This document shows, piece after piece, positions 1 through 19,039 of a DNA stretch of 64,000 nt (within the stretch, counting starts at the first letter, position 1; each line of letters begins with the position of its first letter). The notes under the pieces are model-generated. The model saw only the letters and a program-made list of their open reading frames with translations, did not search any database and was not told where the DNA came from. Both the position numbers and the translations under genes were made by a program. Where the stretch lies: the NCBI RefSeq assembly GCF_964204865.1, contig NC_135257.1, positions 3,720,001-3,784,000 on the forward strand, given 5' to 3'. Origin of the DNA: Styela clava (Eukaryota > Chordata > Ascidiacea > Stolidobranchia > Styelidae).

Positions 1-256
1 AGTACTTTTATACATTTATTTTCTTCTGGCAAAAATGCAATCATGACAGGTTTTGTTGGAATGCTTTTCATTAAGTTTATTTTTCCTTTAATTCTTACCA
101 CATTTGGCTTCAATTTTATAAATAAAACAAGAATACCTAAGAATTTGACACACGAACTGAAGTATTTCACCAAAATCTGTATGGTTCACATTTTTGCTGA
201 AATAGATATATTCTATCAGAGACTCTACTAGCACCCTTGAGTGACGCATACCATAT

Positions 257-1061
257 TTAAACTGGGTTCGATCGAACCCCTGGGGTTCGGTGGAGCTGTT
301 CCAGGGGTTCGACGAAGGTGCTCTGAAACAGTTGCATATTATGAGACTTTTTTATCACCCTGCATACTAATTATGCAAAAATAACTATAGTTCATGATGA
401 CTAATTACTTGACTTGAACAATTGAATGGAACAATTAATTGGTGTTACCCTTATTCATATTCTACCGTACTAATAAAATTTAACTCAATTTTACGGATAA
501 ATCGAAGATAGGCAGTAATTGTACATGAATGAATGCAAAATCATAGCGTGTTTGAATTTCAATAGTTTATCGCAGAGCTTTACCCGAAATTATTATGATC
601 CATTCAGGACAACCTCGATATGGCGCCGAATTAATCCTATCTCTATTTCTGTAAAATAAAACAATTGGCAAACGATTTTATTCGCATTTCAGCGCAGTTT
701 AAAGTTTGAGAAAAAATTGCTTGAACTACCAACGTTTATGGGGTATATTATCATCTTTCGGATTTTCAAAGTTATTTTTTATCAGTTTTCGCCTGTTCAC
801 CCGCACAACTTATACAACAAAAAACATCTGCTCATTCTGCCGCCAACGCCATTGTGACAAAACAATGGTTATTCCCACAAGGTTATTGATATCTAAGGTT
901 TCATCACAATGTTCATATTCTATAACCTTGCAAGAATTAGCTTCCGCTTTATGACGTTACGGTTTGGCTTCTAATTTCAACCGTTCAGTACAATGGGGTT
1001 CGGCGGGAGCTTGCAGAATAGCGCAGGGGTTCGGCAGGCTCACAAAGATTAAGAACCACTG
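257..1061. mobile_element. hAT element remnant with lost 5' tip
   Basis: The right end reads TTAAGAACCACTG (to 1061), a typical hAT terminus. The left end starts at TTAAACTGGGTTCGATCG and appears to lack the first dozen bases of the inverted repeat. Both ends carry several GGGGTTCGG-type subterminal repeats. The base run after the right end (1062-1069, CCATATAG) is partly matched before the left end (251-256, CCATAT), which fits an 8-bp target duplication clipped together with the 5' tip. No intact transposase is seen inside. Confidence 0.55.
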
Positions 1062-1167
1062 CCATATAGGCACAAGAACCGCAAATTTATCTCTCATACT
1101 TCGCCCATTCATACTATATGGTCTCACCACTCAAAGGCGCTGTATTTGCGCCTAAATTTCGATTTCA

Positions 1168-1530
1168 TTGTTATGTATATGTTTATTTGGTGTTGTGTTG
1201 TCTCTATTTATATATATTGTCTTGTCTTATGACCTCCCCTGTATAAACATACTCCACCCTTACCCTTACCACATACCTTTGTATACTCCACCCTTACCAC
1301 TTTCAACACACCAAACGACCCATTGCCCCACCTTGCACAACTGGGTATATAAGGGACCATATTATACATATATATTTAATCTAATGTTTTTTGTTTTATA
1401 TTTGTCAAAAAGGGTGCATGCCGCATATTTGTGTTTTAGGCCAGTACGGTCTTGTGCATGCATCCCGTCTTAAATAATAATAATTGTTCATTTATTTATT
1501 CATCACTATTACGAGACGAATAAACATACA
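1168..1530 (+). repeat. Possible solo LTR-like block
   Basis: This stretch opens with TGTTATG. It holds a duplicated ATACTCCACCCTTACC segment (about 1249 and 1284), a TATA-like GTATATAAGG near 1345 and an AATAAA near 1518. That order of promoter, then polyadenylation signal, is what a solo LTR would show. I cannot find a convincing 5-bp target duplication, so this is only a suggestion. Confidence 0.2.
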
Positions 1531-1839
1531 TACATGATTTTTTGCTGCCGCCGCCACTATCTAGGCTACATAACTTGCGTGTCGTGATGTCCTATCTCGG
1601 GAGTGTTAAACTCGCGGCCCCAGGGAACTTCCAATGCGGCCCTCAAACGCTTAACAATAATTGTAATATTTTGTTAAGGTTTTTATCTAAATGCAATACA
1701 TTTTTCAAACGCTTCGAAGTGAAATTGAATATTCACACAGAAAACGACAATTTACAGAAAGTAGTTTTGAGAAATTACAAATATTTTAGTTCTCATTTTG
1801 ACCCAATCATGAATACACCCCAAGCTAGCAAAAGAATAC

Positions 1840-2260
1840 TTGAAAAACACTTCAAAGATTAATAAGAAACGCGAATTACATGAAAAAGGTCGCATTTTTA
1901 GGAAAAATAGGACTTGCAATATTTCTGTATTTCTCAAAATCCTAAAAGCACACTGTTTGTTTTGTTACATTTTCATCAGTACAATGAAAATATACAATAT
2001 AAGTAGACATTATCAGAATAAGCACAGCTGTCAATATGACAGATTTGAAGATCAACTTCGAACCATGAAACTGTCGCCGATAAAAACTGCTTCTGCTGAC
2101 TTTGAATAATTTTCTTTAGCAATTGATGAAACGAGTGATATATCAGGCACTACACAGTTTCTTACACGCGGTCTTTATCCGAGCTTGTGATGTTAAGTTA
2201 CAAATAAGGGAGAAATTCTCGAAATTAATCAAACATTCTTAACGATCCAAATAATAATAA
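1840..2260 (+). pseudogene. Broken hAT transposase (BED finger and start of catalytic domain)
   Basis: The plus-strand frame at 1840-2109 encodes a recognisable BED finger tail with histidines in SRHYQNKH. A second frame from about 2118 gives AIDETSDISGTTQFLTRG, the conserved acidic start of the hAT RNase-H-like fold. Frame changes and a stop separate them, and nothing resembling the C-terminal dimerisation domain follows before the nested element at 2582. It is a fossil of the transposase that once moved the 1598-3985 element. Confidence 0.6.
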
Positions 2261-2581
2261 CAAACATTAAGTTTATTCTGTATTGTTTTCAAATTTTAGG
2301 TCTATATATTAAGATTAAGTCATTTTAGTGTATGTATTATTCTTTTCTTATCAAACGTTTGTTCAAAAATGTTTTGATAGCTGTATATAATAATTTGATG
2401 AATTATAATGATTTTTTGTAATAAATGCAGTGAATTGCAATAATAGTGAAATGCAAGAAATTAATATGTAAATGGTGTTTGAACTTTGAGAAAATAACAA
2501 AACTTTATTCGGCTGTTCAATTGCATCACAATATATGTCACAAACTAAACCTATTTAAAAAATATGCTTTAGTGGTAGTCC

Positions 2582-3868
2582 CGAAGTAGGTGAACCAAGA
2601 CGGCGGACACCGGAACGTAGTATGTGTACTAGGTTAGGGTTAGACCAGGGGTCGGGAACCCATGGCTCGCGAGCCATATATGGCTCTTTTGGTGACGGCA
2701 TATGGCTCCCAGAAAAATCTATTATTCTAAGATTAAGCTTACTATTGTTACTAGACTTCAAACTATTTTATGGCCAAATTTGGCAAAAAATTCCCAATAA
2801 GTTTGACAACGCGGGCCCAGCGCATGTCTATGTTATGTAAGATAATTACCAGACAGGCATTGTGACAAAACATGGGGATTCTGGAACATATATTGTGACA
2901 TCACAAAGCGATAGAGTTTTAAAATACTACGGAGATGCCTAAACGAAAAAGGGTTATGAGTATCGTAGATTTCAACTTGGGCTGCATGTGAGCAACCGTT
3001 CAAGGCCCGCAGCGACAACATGCAGCATCAGAAGTCACATTAAATGTATATTGACATGGAATGTGTTGACTTTTGAGTAAACGTTTTAGGCCTGATTAGG
3101 TGAAGAAATGTTTATGGCTCGCACGGAAATGCAATTGAAAATATGTATATTTTAGGGCTCTCTTGACCAAAAAGGTTCCCGACCCCTGGGTTAGACGTTA
3201 GGTTAGAGTCCAGGGGCAATTACATTCACGAGTGGGACTGTTTTCAGACAATAGACTTGCTTACTGAGCCGGAGGCCCAATAAGAAACCATGAATAAAAA
3301 CAATTTATTCCTAAAAAACGCATGCGTCCAAAAGCTTGTTCAAATCAGACCCGAAGCTGCTTGTGCTGTTCCTTGCTTAAACCGTTCGTAGGTTCGCATA
3401 CGCTAGAGATCTGTTTTTTACTCATACTTCGGAACATTAATTCGGATAGGTGTATTTGGAGTATATCTGGTTCGTTTTGCACATTATATTGCAAATAATG
3501 CGTGATGATTTAGGTCAGCGGTCCCCAAACTTTTTGAACGTGCGGCGCCAAATTATCAGTAAAAATCTCACGCGCAATCACACGAAAAAAATGCTGCTTT
3601 CAAATAAAACTCAATTTTATGATCGATAATGTGTACTTTGCCTTTGAATGAATGAAGACAGAAGTCAATTTTTCTTTCTCGTTTCTGCCTGGCCACCCCT
3701 GGACCATTAGACCATACTTTTATTCCAATTTTCCTTTTTTTAGTTCTATTACGAGTTCGGGGCCTAGCCAAGTGACTCCCGTGGTATGTGTACCTGAACT
3801 TATAGCCTAACCTTAACCTGGTACACATACTACGTTCCAGTGTCCGCGATCTTGGTTCACATACTTCG
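2582..3868. mobile_element. TIR element with ~60-bp ends beginning CCGAAGTA
   Basis: The left end (2582-2640) and the reverse complement of the right end (3806-3868) match over about 60 bp: CCGAAGTA(G/T)GTGAACCAAG, then a CGGACAC segment, then GGAACGTAGTATGTGTAC. No target duplication is clear. The element sits inside the 1598-3985 hAT and is itself split by a small hAT at 2646-3188. A second hAT-like left end (CAGCGGTCCCCAAAC, about 3516) lies inside it. The same terminal motif forms a tiny palindrome at 45418-45518, so this is a dispersed family of unknown superfamily. Confidence 0.6.
2646..3188. mobile_element. Non-autonomous hAT (543 bp) with perfect TSD
   Basis: There are perfect 15-bp terminal inverted repeats CAGGGGTCGGGAACC and a perfect 8-bp target duplication GGTTAGAC (2638-2645 and 3189-3196). 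Subterminal GAGCC/GGCTC motifs repeat near both ends, as hAT transposase sites do. There is no coding potential. It lies inside the left end of the 2582-3868 element. Confidence 0.93.
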
Positions 3869-3993
3869 GTTGTACCGCTTTAGGTGTACATTATCAATAT
3901 ACGTATATCAAAAACTGTTTACGGCCCTTGACAAAATTCCCAAAAAGCAATGTGGCCCTCGAAAGCTCATGAGTTTGACACCCTGTCCTATCT

Positions 3994-4917
3994 ATCCTAG
4001 TGACGGTATTATAGGCTACCCAATATATCAATTGATGACAGATGAATGTATTTACGACAGGTGAAATGTTCCGGTTATTTTAGGTGGTCACTGCCTGCGA
4101 TCAATTTCCTATTCCAAACATTTTGTGGATTTCCCGGCAGTGTTCAATTCTGAAATTAAATGTGCGTAAATATATATTTGTATTGGGAGAATGGTTGCTT
4201 GCTTTTAATTAACTCTCGGGCAAATAAAATGCCTTTCATTTTTTGAAATAGATTTATTTGATAATTCATGTAAAAAGACTAATTAACGCGGCTTTTTCGT
4301 ATCATGAAATTGGAGATTAAAATCCGTGATCCAAATTGCCGATTAAAATTTTCCTAATGTTTTTTGAATGTTTTTACCATTGTGTTACAATTTCGCTATA
4401 GCCTATCGTCTAAATAATCATACCAATGAAACACATGACGCAAAGAGTCATACAGTCGGTTATAGTTTTTAATAAAGTACTCTCAAGTATTTATTTTACA
4501 TATCCGAAAGATAAAAACAACAATTCTCAAATATATGGGTACGAAAGTCGCTCATCCCTACCGGTATGGAAAGCACTGAGTGCAAGCACCGAATTTGCTT
4601 GAAATATTGCCGTATAAACATTACAGAGGCGGTCGAGAAATAAAATATGTCACAGCTAAATTTTTGGTGGAATATCGAACCCCAATGGCCTCAGAGGAAA
4701 ATAAAAACCCTCTATCGCCTCTTTCCATCTTTTTTCCTTAAAATTGAAATTGGTGAGTTCACACAAGTTGAAACTCAACAACAAGAAGTTAAAATTTAAA
4801 CAACAACAACATAAATCTAATAAAACGACAGTTCCTGTCGGAAAACTTTTTCTAAAACAGACTTTCAACGACATGCTTGGATAATCTATAGAAACTTGCT
4901 GTAGCGCACAACGGCGC
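3994..4917. other. Intergenic AT-rich DNA, nothing recognised
   Basis: This stretch lies between the hAT nest and the DNAI1 upstream region. The ORFs in it are short, overlap on both strands and show no family motif. I see no RNA gene or repeat boundary. Confidence 0.4.
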
Positions 4918-4931
4918 ATTGCCATAGAAAC
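4918..4931 (+). promoter_or_regulatory. X-box-like RFX site upstream of DNAI1
   Basis: ATTGCCATAGAAAC fits the RFX X-box consensus RYYNYY-N(1-3)-RRNRAC, with a 2-base spacer. It lies 246 bp upstream of the DNAI1 start codon. RFX factors control motile-cilium genes across animals, and outer-arm dynein genes are known targets. The match is seen in the sequence; binding is inferred. Confidence 0.5.
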
Positions 4932-5176
4932 GTCGCCTATCTTTCAATTTTTGTCCGTTCACTTTCCAGATTTGCATAACAAGCACAAAGTATAAAATTT
5001 GTTAGTATAGTTTTGCGTAATTCCTAAGATACGAGGTATATAATAAAGTAGTACCGTTGCCTCAAATAGACCAAGTGTGCCGGTAACTCAGTAATTTAAA
5101 TTTGAAATTCGTTTTTAATTTGTTTTGCGGTTTTAGACAGTTTTTTAAATGACAAGGTTTTTAAATTTGTTTCAAG

Positions 5177-12649
<7,473 letters not shown>

Positions 12650-12660
12650 AAACAGTAACA

Positions 12661-12666
12661 AATAAA
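12661..12666 (+). terminator. DNAI1 polyadenylation signal
   Basis: A canonical AATAAA lies 12 bases after the DNAI1 stop codon. A second AATAAA near 12775 could also be used. Confidence 0.55.
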
Positions 12667-12784
12667 ACAATTATTTTTCTTGATTTAACAACTTGTTGAC
12701 CAATGGACAAGGGCTTCGGTATTTGTTGATATGTAGATAAGGCACTTTTTATTAGCAATTTGTTACACTGTTTTAATAAAATAT

Positions 12785-13500
12785 ATATTTGTTCTGAATT
12801 CAGTTTGCTATATACAGGCTAAGGGGGAATTGCCTGATTAAAAATATAGGTCATGTGACAGTCCGCAGCTTCAGATTCCTCAAATATAATCAGAAAAATC
12901 ACTCAAAGAAGATTAGTTGAAAGCGATCACTAAGTCATAAAAATTTACATATAGATGATGTGTGTTGCTTATATCAGTTCATGGAATGAACAAATTGTTT
13001 GCCTCCATTTAATGAAAGAACAATAATGCTTTTGGACAGGGTGAAAATTTGAGACAAAGCATTTGCTGTAAATTTTAAGAGATATACTGAGTGAAGCCAT
13101 ATTTTCTCAATGAGGAATAATTTATTATACTGAAGACTTGTTATTGAATAATATGGAAAAAATCTGTAGGTAAACATTCGCAAATAGTAATTTGTGAGAG
13201 TACAAGAAATATTGGTTTTGTTCTCAGTTGACCTTTTCGCTTCAGCAGAATTGAAAGTTAACAATGAGATTTAATGAGCCAATGGAATCCTTTAGTGTGT
13301 TTTGTTGCCTGACATTATTAATGCTCGATGTCAGATATAGCTTAAGTTGGGAGACTTTAGAGTCGTATTGTAGAAATTCCCATCGAATGTAAACACCAAA
13401 CTCCAAAATGACTAGGTATATGAAAATACATGACCCTATGCAATACTTTTAGCCTGCCACTGACTGAATATCATAAATCACATGTTAACCGGTCGGAAGA
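12785..13500. other. Spacer between DNAI1 and MRPL46, nothing recognised
   Basis: This is the tail-to-tail spacer between two convergent genes. Its ORFs have no family motif, and no repeat boundary was found. Confidence 0.4.
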
Positions 13501-13506
13501 AAAGAA

Positions 13507-13512
13507 TTTATT
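13507..13512 (-). terminator. MRPL46 polyadenylation signal
   Basis: TTTATT on the plus strand is AATAAA on the minus strand, about 90 bases after the MRPL46 stop codon. Confidence 0.5.
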
Positions 13513-13600
13513 TTAAAAAAATGGTAAAAAAGAATGTATACAGGCACAGCAAAGTCACAACACAATAGCACCATAACCGTTGCTGTTTGAAAGATAAATG

Positions 13601-15865
13601 CTATGACAGCAGTTTGCTGACTGCCTCAAAATATTTGGGTTTCATAAGCTTCGAAAGTTCTTCTTTTGTTACCCACGCATAGTCTAAAATTTCACAATCT
13701 TCTTCTTTTGAACCTACCATAACATGCTCCAATTGCTTAGAATTGAAGATATTTGTGTCCTTAAGTAATGCTGAATATATGAAGACTTTTGCCCCAATAC
13801 CACAATTCTTCAATCGAACTTCCTTAGGAAATTTATATTTGAAATATCCAGAAGGAGCATTTGATAGAATAGTTCCTTTGTAATGGCCGAGTGAATGTAG
13901 CGACAATGATCCTTCAGCACACTGAAAATAATAATTAAAGGTAGATTGAAAGAAAAAACTCATTTTAAACTAGGCTAAGCCAAAAAGGATTTTTAAAAAC
14001 CAAGGTAGTACTAGATTCCAAATTACTCTGTATCTTCAGCATGCACTATAAATAGTGGTAAAACCAGACGCAAAATGTAGAGTAGCAGTTCTGTCTTCCT
14101 TTTTCTCATTAGACAACTTCAATTAAATCTCAATTTGTCTTAACTGCTAAGATCGAACTCATACCTGTCTCATTGTTTCCTTATCGTCAACTGGAGCTGA
14201 CGGAAGTACCCATAATTCATGGTTTCCGAGCTTCTTCTTCACAACATAGGTGATCGAATCCCGAATTTTTCTGTTAGGATTTGTTCTATCATCATCATCG
14301 ATATCTAAGAGAAAAAATTGAAACGTCAAATTGGGAACTTGACCTCTTGTCTGGTTACCAGTCTATGTCAGGTATGAGAACAGTAACCAGTTATTTGTTT
14401 CATATGCATGGACCACTCTACAACAGTGAAGACTGAGTCCGAGCAATTCACCCCTACTAGATTAAGACATCTGGAACCGCGCAGGGTAATCAGAGGTACC
14501 AAGCATATTCCTAATGCTCAGCATGATGTGCAACGGCTAAGTCAGGCCATACATGAAAATATTCACAAACCTGGCATGGTTTCATTTTTCAGGAATTCTT
14601 TGAACTTTGCCTCATATTCATCTTCCATGTCCACATGTGTTACTTGAAAATCAACAGCATCATTCTCTGCATCTCCTGACTAAATAATATACAAGAATGA
14701 ATAGTTTGCAATATGATTGCTGCGACAATTTCAGTTTCTAATGTGGTTGTGTATTGTTTTAGTATAGGATTTATATATGGTATCAACAGCCAGCTCCAAC
14801 TAGCTAAACTACTGCAATTTTGAAACAGAAGAGTTTATCAGAAAATCCTTTATCTGCACCAAAGATTATTAAAAGTATCTGTAAATGATACAAAATTGGC
14901 AAGTACATGAAATTTCATGCCGACTAGGACATCTCATAATATCAGCTAGATAGGATAGCAAATTGCAAAATAAAACTTTTTGAGGTTTTTAATACCTCAA
15001 CAGCTCTTATAATTTCATTCTGCCGCAACTTTTCAACTTCCCAGTCACAATATACACTCCTCTCAAATTCTTGATTCTCAAGAAGCTTCATGTAATTTTG
15101 TTCGAGCTGACTCAAATATGGAGACACCAACGGTAGCCTTGTCTGAAATAAGTATAGTATAAGTGTATATTCCGACCCTATAATCAGCATAACAGATGAT
15201 GATTAATAAAAAGGACTAAATAAAAACTGATGACAAAATCAGAAAAGAAAACAAAACCAAATTCCATTATTCTTAACATCATTTGCTCTAACTGGTAGGT
15301 ATCTCAATAGCCAACCACACCGCCCTATGTTATGTTATTTCTGCTGGAAATGGTTGAAGGGTGTCAAATGTCAGAATGCGATGCATGTCAATGTCCCGAT
15401 TCACACAGCCCTAAGTTACATTCCCAAATCCAGTTCATACAGTCTTACTCAATTCAATTTAAAATATAAGAAAACTTTTTCTGCTGTGCCATGGACATTG
15501 ATCAGAAATTCTGAGTTGAAACTCAGAAAACCAGGCAATGCATGCCCGTTTACAGGTGTAAAAATTGAAAATATTTCAAACAAGGCTTATTGACTCCATG
15601 TAGTACGCTTTCTAAATCATGACATAACAATTGAGCATAGGCAAATTGAATACCGAATACACATGCAGACATAGCAACTCACCAAGCAAACCGCTGAAGT
15701 CAACTCCCATTTAAGAAGATTTTTATTCTCAAGCGTGGCTACTTTCTTCAATGGAGTAGTTTGTTTGAAACGTTGAAAATACGAAGCATTATCAGAAGAT
15801 AGTAAGTTTTGTCGATTCCTGACAGCGGAAAATATCACCCTCTGGAAGGATCGTAGCGCGGCCAT
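13601..15865 (-). CDS. MRPL46: Mitochondrial large-subunit ribosomal protein mL46, five exons, complete
   Basis: Exons in transcript order: 15865-15683, 15142-14996, 14679-14571, 14304-14165 and 13921-13601, giving one frame of 299 aa (human 279 aa). It is a structural protein of the mitochondrial 39S ribosomal subunit with a Nudix-like fold. Recognisable parts are an N-terminal basic presequence rich in Arg and Ser (residues 1-35), PLVSPYLSQLEQNYMKLLE and the ERSVY(C)D segment in exon 2, NHELWVLPSAP in exon 4, then SNAPSGYFKYKFP, GAKVFIYSALL, AWVTKEELSKLMKPKYFEAV in exon 5. All splice sites are GT-AG and phases agree. The gene is convergent with DNAI1. Its first ATG follows an upstream region with no obvious TATA box. 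Confidence 0.92.
15172..15256 (+). repeat. Fragment of a dispersed repeat in MRPL46 intron 1
   Basis: The pattern around ATCAGCATAACAG, then AATAAAAAGGACTAAATAAAAACTGAT, is a shortened relative of the repeat at 16402-16560 and (inverted) 40250-40412. Confidence 0.4.
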
Positions 15866-16400
15866 TTGTTTGCATAAAACAACACGCGACTACTAATTTT
15901 ACTGTTTACGTACGACCTCGACGGCGTGTGCAACTGCGAATACGCAATATAGACGATATGGGCCTTTCCCTTGAGCGCGACGAGTTAACGTCTTGCTAAT
16001 CGGTTTATACACGATATGATCAATTTTCATTTTATGGAAAAGTGAATTACCAAGGTAACCTAGAAAATTGTTACGCAATAATGGCGCACACAACTTTTAG
16101 TGATGTCATAATGTAAGGAAAATTTCTGTTTTACTTCCGTATCAATGTCTAATCAGCAATAACATAAATGTGACTCACGGTTAAAGTTTAGTAACCTTTG
16201 AGACACCTTCTTCACTAGAACAGATCTCGAGCTGGAGTTGTGAACTTCCGTATTTCGCGCAATTCAGAAAAATAATTCCTGACGCCATAATACATTTACA
16301 TAGAATAAAATGCCTGATATGAGCTCGTGATGGATTTCTTTTTTGACGTTGTTGTTGAAGATGGGCCTCATACGTACCCTTAATAGTCTTGGTAGGGCAT
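15866..16400. other. MRPL46 upstream region
   Basis: This is the upstream side of MRPL46. It is locally more GC-rich than its surroundings at 15900-16000. I see no clear promoter motif and no coding family. Confidence 0.3.
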
Positions 16401-16401
16401 T

Positions 16402-16560
16402 ACTGTATAAGTATAAGTTTATTTCGACTCCTTAACCAGCATAACAGCCAATAAAATGATTGATAAAAATTATAACTGATTAGGAAATCAGGACAGCAAA
16501 CAAAACCTTAGATAATGTTTAAAACGTACATAATATAAGATGGGAGGTTTTGCCAAAGAG
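16402..16560 (+). repeat. Dispersed repeat, copy 1
   Basis: The segment beginning with ATAAGTATAAGTTTATTTCG and continuing through AATAAAATGATTG, AAAACTGAT-type and AACCTTAGATAA blocks matches the reverse complement of 40250-40412 over about 150 bp. It is probably the tail of a retroposon family, with no coding capacity. Confidence 0.55.
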
Positions 16561-16719
16561 AAGTGGTACGTGTTCACTCACCATTATTTTTGAGTTTTTT
16601 ATTTATTTGTAACCGGTAAGCGACTGCGTTACAATGATCTGACAAGGATTCAATAAGGTAATATTTTTATTGGCGCCGCATTGTAAATAAATAAATTAAA
16701 TTTCTATCAGTAAGAAGCA

Positions 16720-17245
16720 AGGTGTATGGACCTTTCCCCGAGCATCGACTTCCTTGTTTACATCGTGACATTGGCCAATCAGCAAGATGCAAAAAGTGAC
16801 GTAACAATGCTCCCTTTTCGCATTCGCTCAGACACTTTTCTCACTCAGACAGATTTTCAAGCGTGGTTGTAAACATTACCTCGTTTTTGCGATTTTGAAC
16901 TCTATTCGTTAGTTTTCAGTTGTGTTTAGGAAACTTAAATATAAATCAGATAATTCAATGATCACACTGTCTTCCTAGGAGCTTTAATTTAATTGCAGTA
17001 ATAAAAATTAGTGTAAAAATAGCTGTGATAGACTAGTCTGAAATTCTTTACCGGTACTTTTAAAAAACAGATTGTTGTATGCGATGAATCATAATGATGG
17101 TTTGAAACACATACCCCATTTTACAGGCGCCAACTCGCAAAAGCACTCTTGAAATAGCCCTGAAAATTTTGCAATGGTAGAGTATAGGGAGAATTTTCCG
17201 GGGGTCAAAGGTCGGGGAAAGATCCATTAGGAATGGAAAGTTCGG
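16720..17245 (+). repeat. Relative of the 5' part of the 4.7-kb hAT element
   Basis: Blocks such as ACATTGGCCAATCAGCA, GCTCAGACACTTTT, GTGGTTGTAAACATTA and TTTTGCAATGGTAGAGT occur in the same order at 47695-47990 in the 4.7-kb hAT element. The copy here has no visible TIR. The shared ATGGTAGAGT may be the old transposase start, since both copies preserve a short open stretch after it. Confidence 0.55.
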
Positions 17246-17865
17246 CATTCACTGGTGTCTGACATATATCCTCCACTGTTCAAAAAAAATGTGGTTTGTC
17301 TGAGCAAGAGGCATTACTGTACAAGACACCTTGCTAGCATTGTGGGTCAATTACGGGTTGAAAATATTCACCGAAACGTATCTCCAGAAAAAAATATTCA
17401 GTTCCTAGTTTAAACAGAATCGAATGGGTGATCTCTCAGTAAATATCGAATAGAGTATAATTATTTAAATATTATGGGCATTATACGAATCTGTGAATTG
17501 TACATAACATGATCCCTCCTTTGGCATCACGTACTGCTGAAAGCAGTTTATCAAAAAAACGATGCTGCGAAGACAAATTCAACAATCATTTTGATTCAAG
17601 ATATTTCGTCCCCTGCCATTCGAAAGTATTGTAGCTGATTTTAGCCTGTTCTAACCGTAAATATATACTACTACGCAACTAACGCAGGTTTTCCGGAATT
17701 CATTTTTTATCAAATTTAACTGAACAAAAACATAATTTCATTTCGGAGACACAATTAAAAACTGACAAGATGCATGCAGAACCTCGAACAACGTGCAAAA
17801 ATGTGCGTGAGGTAGCAGAAGTCTGAATACTGGAAGTGTACAAGTAAGTCGATAATCGGAGAAAC

Positions 17866-17886
17866 ATATATATATATATATATATT
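17866..17886. repeat. (AT)n microsatellite
   Basis: An uninterrupted run of AT dinucleotides of about 20 bases. Confidence 0.85.
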
Positions 17887-18799
17887 GCTATGATGTCACA
17901 ATTCGTGCGCTCCTGTTAGTACCGTATCAAAGTCCTTCAAAGCTATGGAATATTAAAAAAATGATGCTAATGCTGCCATAATTAAGAAGCAAATGCGTTT
18001 AGCCAATGTAATGGACTGTAAAATATCCCGCTACTACATATTTGGCAAATGAGACAGGACAAAAGCAGAATAAAATTGACAAGCCACAACTAAAAGTAGC
18101 TTTTGCAGGTAATGATTAGTTGCACTGAAGGGTTGTGCCCGAAAAATTTTAATTGAAAGTCTGGCGATATGAATTATAGAATACCAACACTCCATTAACT
18201 CCTGACCGAAATGCAGTTTTGAAAATAGAAGAATTAAACGAAACACATTTAAAATATCTGAATAAATTTTTTTTTAATAAAATCGTTTATTGCTTGTTCT
18301 GCGTCCTAATGCAAGGTGATACCATTTTTAGTTGATGGACGTTTTGGTTATCACATTAAGTGCGAAAAGAAAATGTGATTCAAATGATGCGCAGCCAGTA
18401 TGTTCCCCAGCTTTCCATTTTAGAAGGGTGTTTCCAAATATATGGGGTTGTGAAGATTTTACCAATAGTAATGTGATCTTTTTGTTATCGAGAGGTATTT
18501 GTTTGAAAAATGATAGTTGAATTTATGAAAATATTTGAACAAGCAAATGACGTAATTTAGAACAGTAGAATACTAGTCCCATGACGATACAACAGCCTAC
18601 GTGGAACCGCCACAAGACGCGCAATTTTTGATTACGTCATCGCATACAAAAAAACGAATCCCCCAATTGGTAATGGTTCGCAACATTCTTATTCTGTCAC
18701 CCACTTTCATTGCACAAATATTCTGTGGCCCATTAACTTTCTTTACATTAATGAATAAAATGACAATCGCCACTCAGCATAAAAACAACTAATTTATCA

Positions 18800-19035
18800 A
18801 TAACTCCAGGAATTTTTTATAGGTTTGTGAGGTTGTGGCCCACTTGAAATGTTTATGTGGCCCAGCAGTGAATCACAGCCCACCGGTTGAGAACCGGTGT
18901 ACTTTGAAACTTGTTTTTAAAAGACAATAAAATAACAGTTGCTACTCGATGGAAAAAAGCACGAAATTGGCCCACCTGAAAATTAATTTTTGGCCCCGCA
19001 GTGGGCCAATGCCTACTGGTTGAGAACCGGTGGTC
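18800..19035. repeat. Two hAT-like right termini side by side
   Basis: GGTTGAGAACCGGTG at about 18888 and GGTTGAGAACCGGTGG at about 19020 each follow a GGCCCA/GGGCCA-rich stretch, the usual look of a hAT terminus. The two copies lie about 130 bp apart in the same orientation. No matching left ends were found. Confidence 0.45.
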
Positions 19036-19039
19036 TAGT

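Larger units (their letters stand above)
1598..3985 (+). mobile_element. hAT transposon with decayed BED-type transposase
   Basis: The element is flanked by a perfect 8-bp duplication TCCTATCT (1590-1597 and 3986-3993). Its ends are imperfect inverted repeats around GTGTTAAACTC on the left and GAGTTTGACACCCTG on the right. At 1840-2260 frames on the plus strand carry a broken BED zinc-finger region (FCYIF then SRHYQNKH) and a catalytic-domain start (AIDETSDISGTTQF), as in GTF2IRD2/ZBED5-type hAT proteins. Stops and frame changes make it non-functional. A TIR element at 2582-3868 is inserted in it and may have removed the rest of the transposase. Confidence 0.8.

Noticed and set aside
1542..1862. 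ORF of 106 aa at the hAT left end
   Set aside because: It begins outside the element, crosses its border and target duplication, and has no protein family motif.
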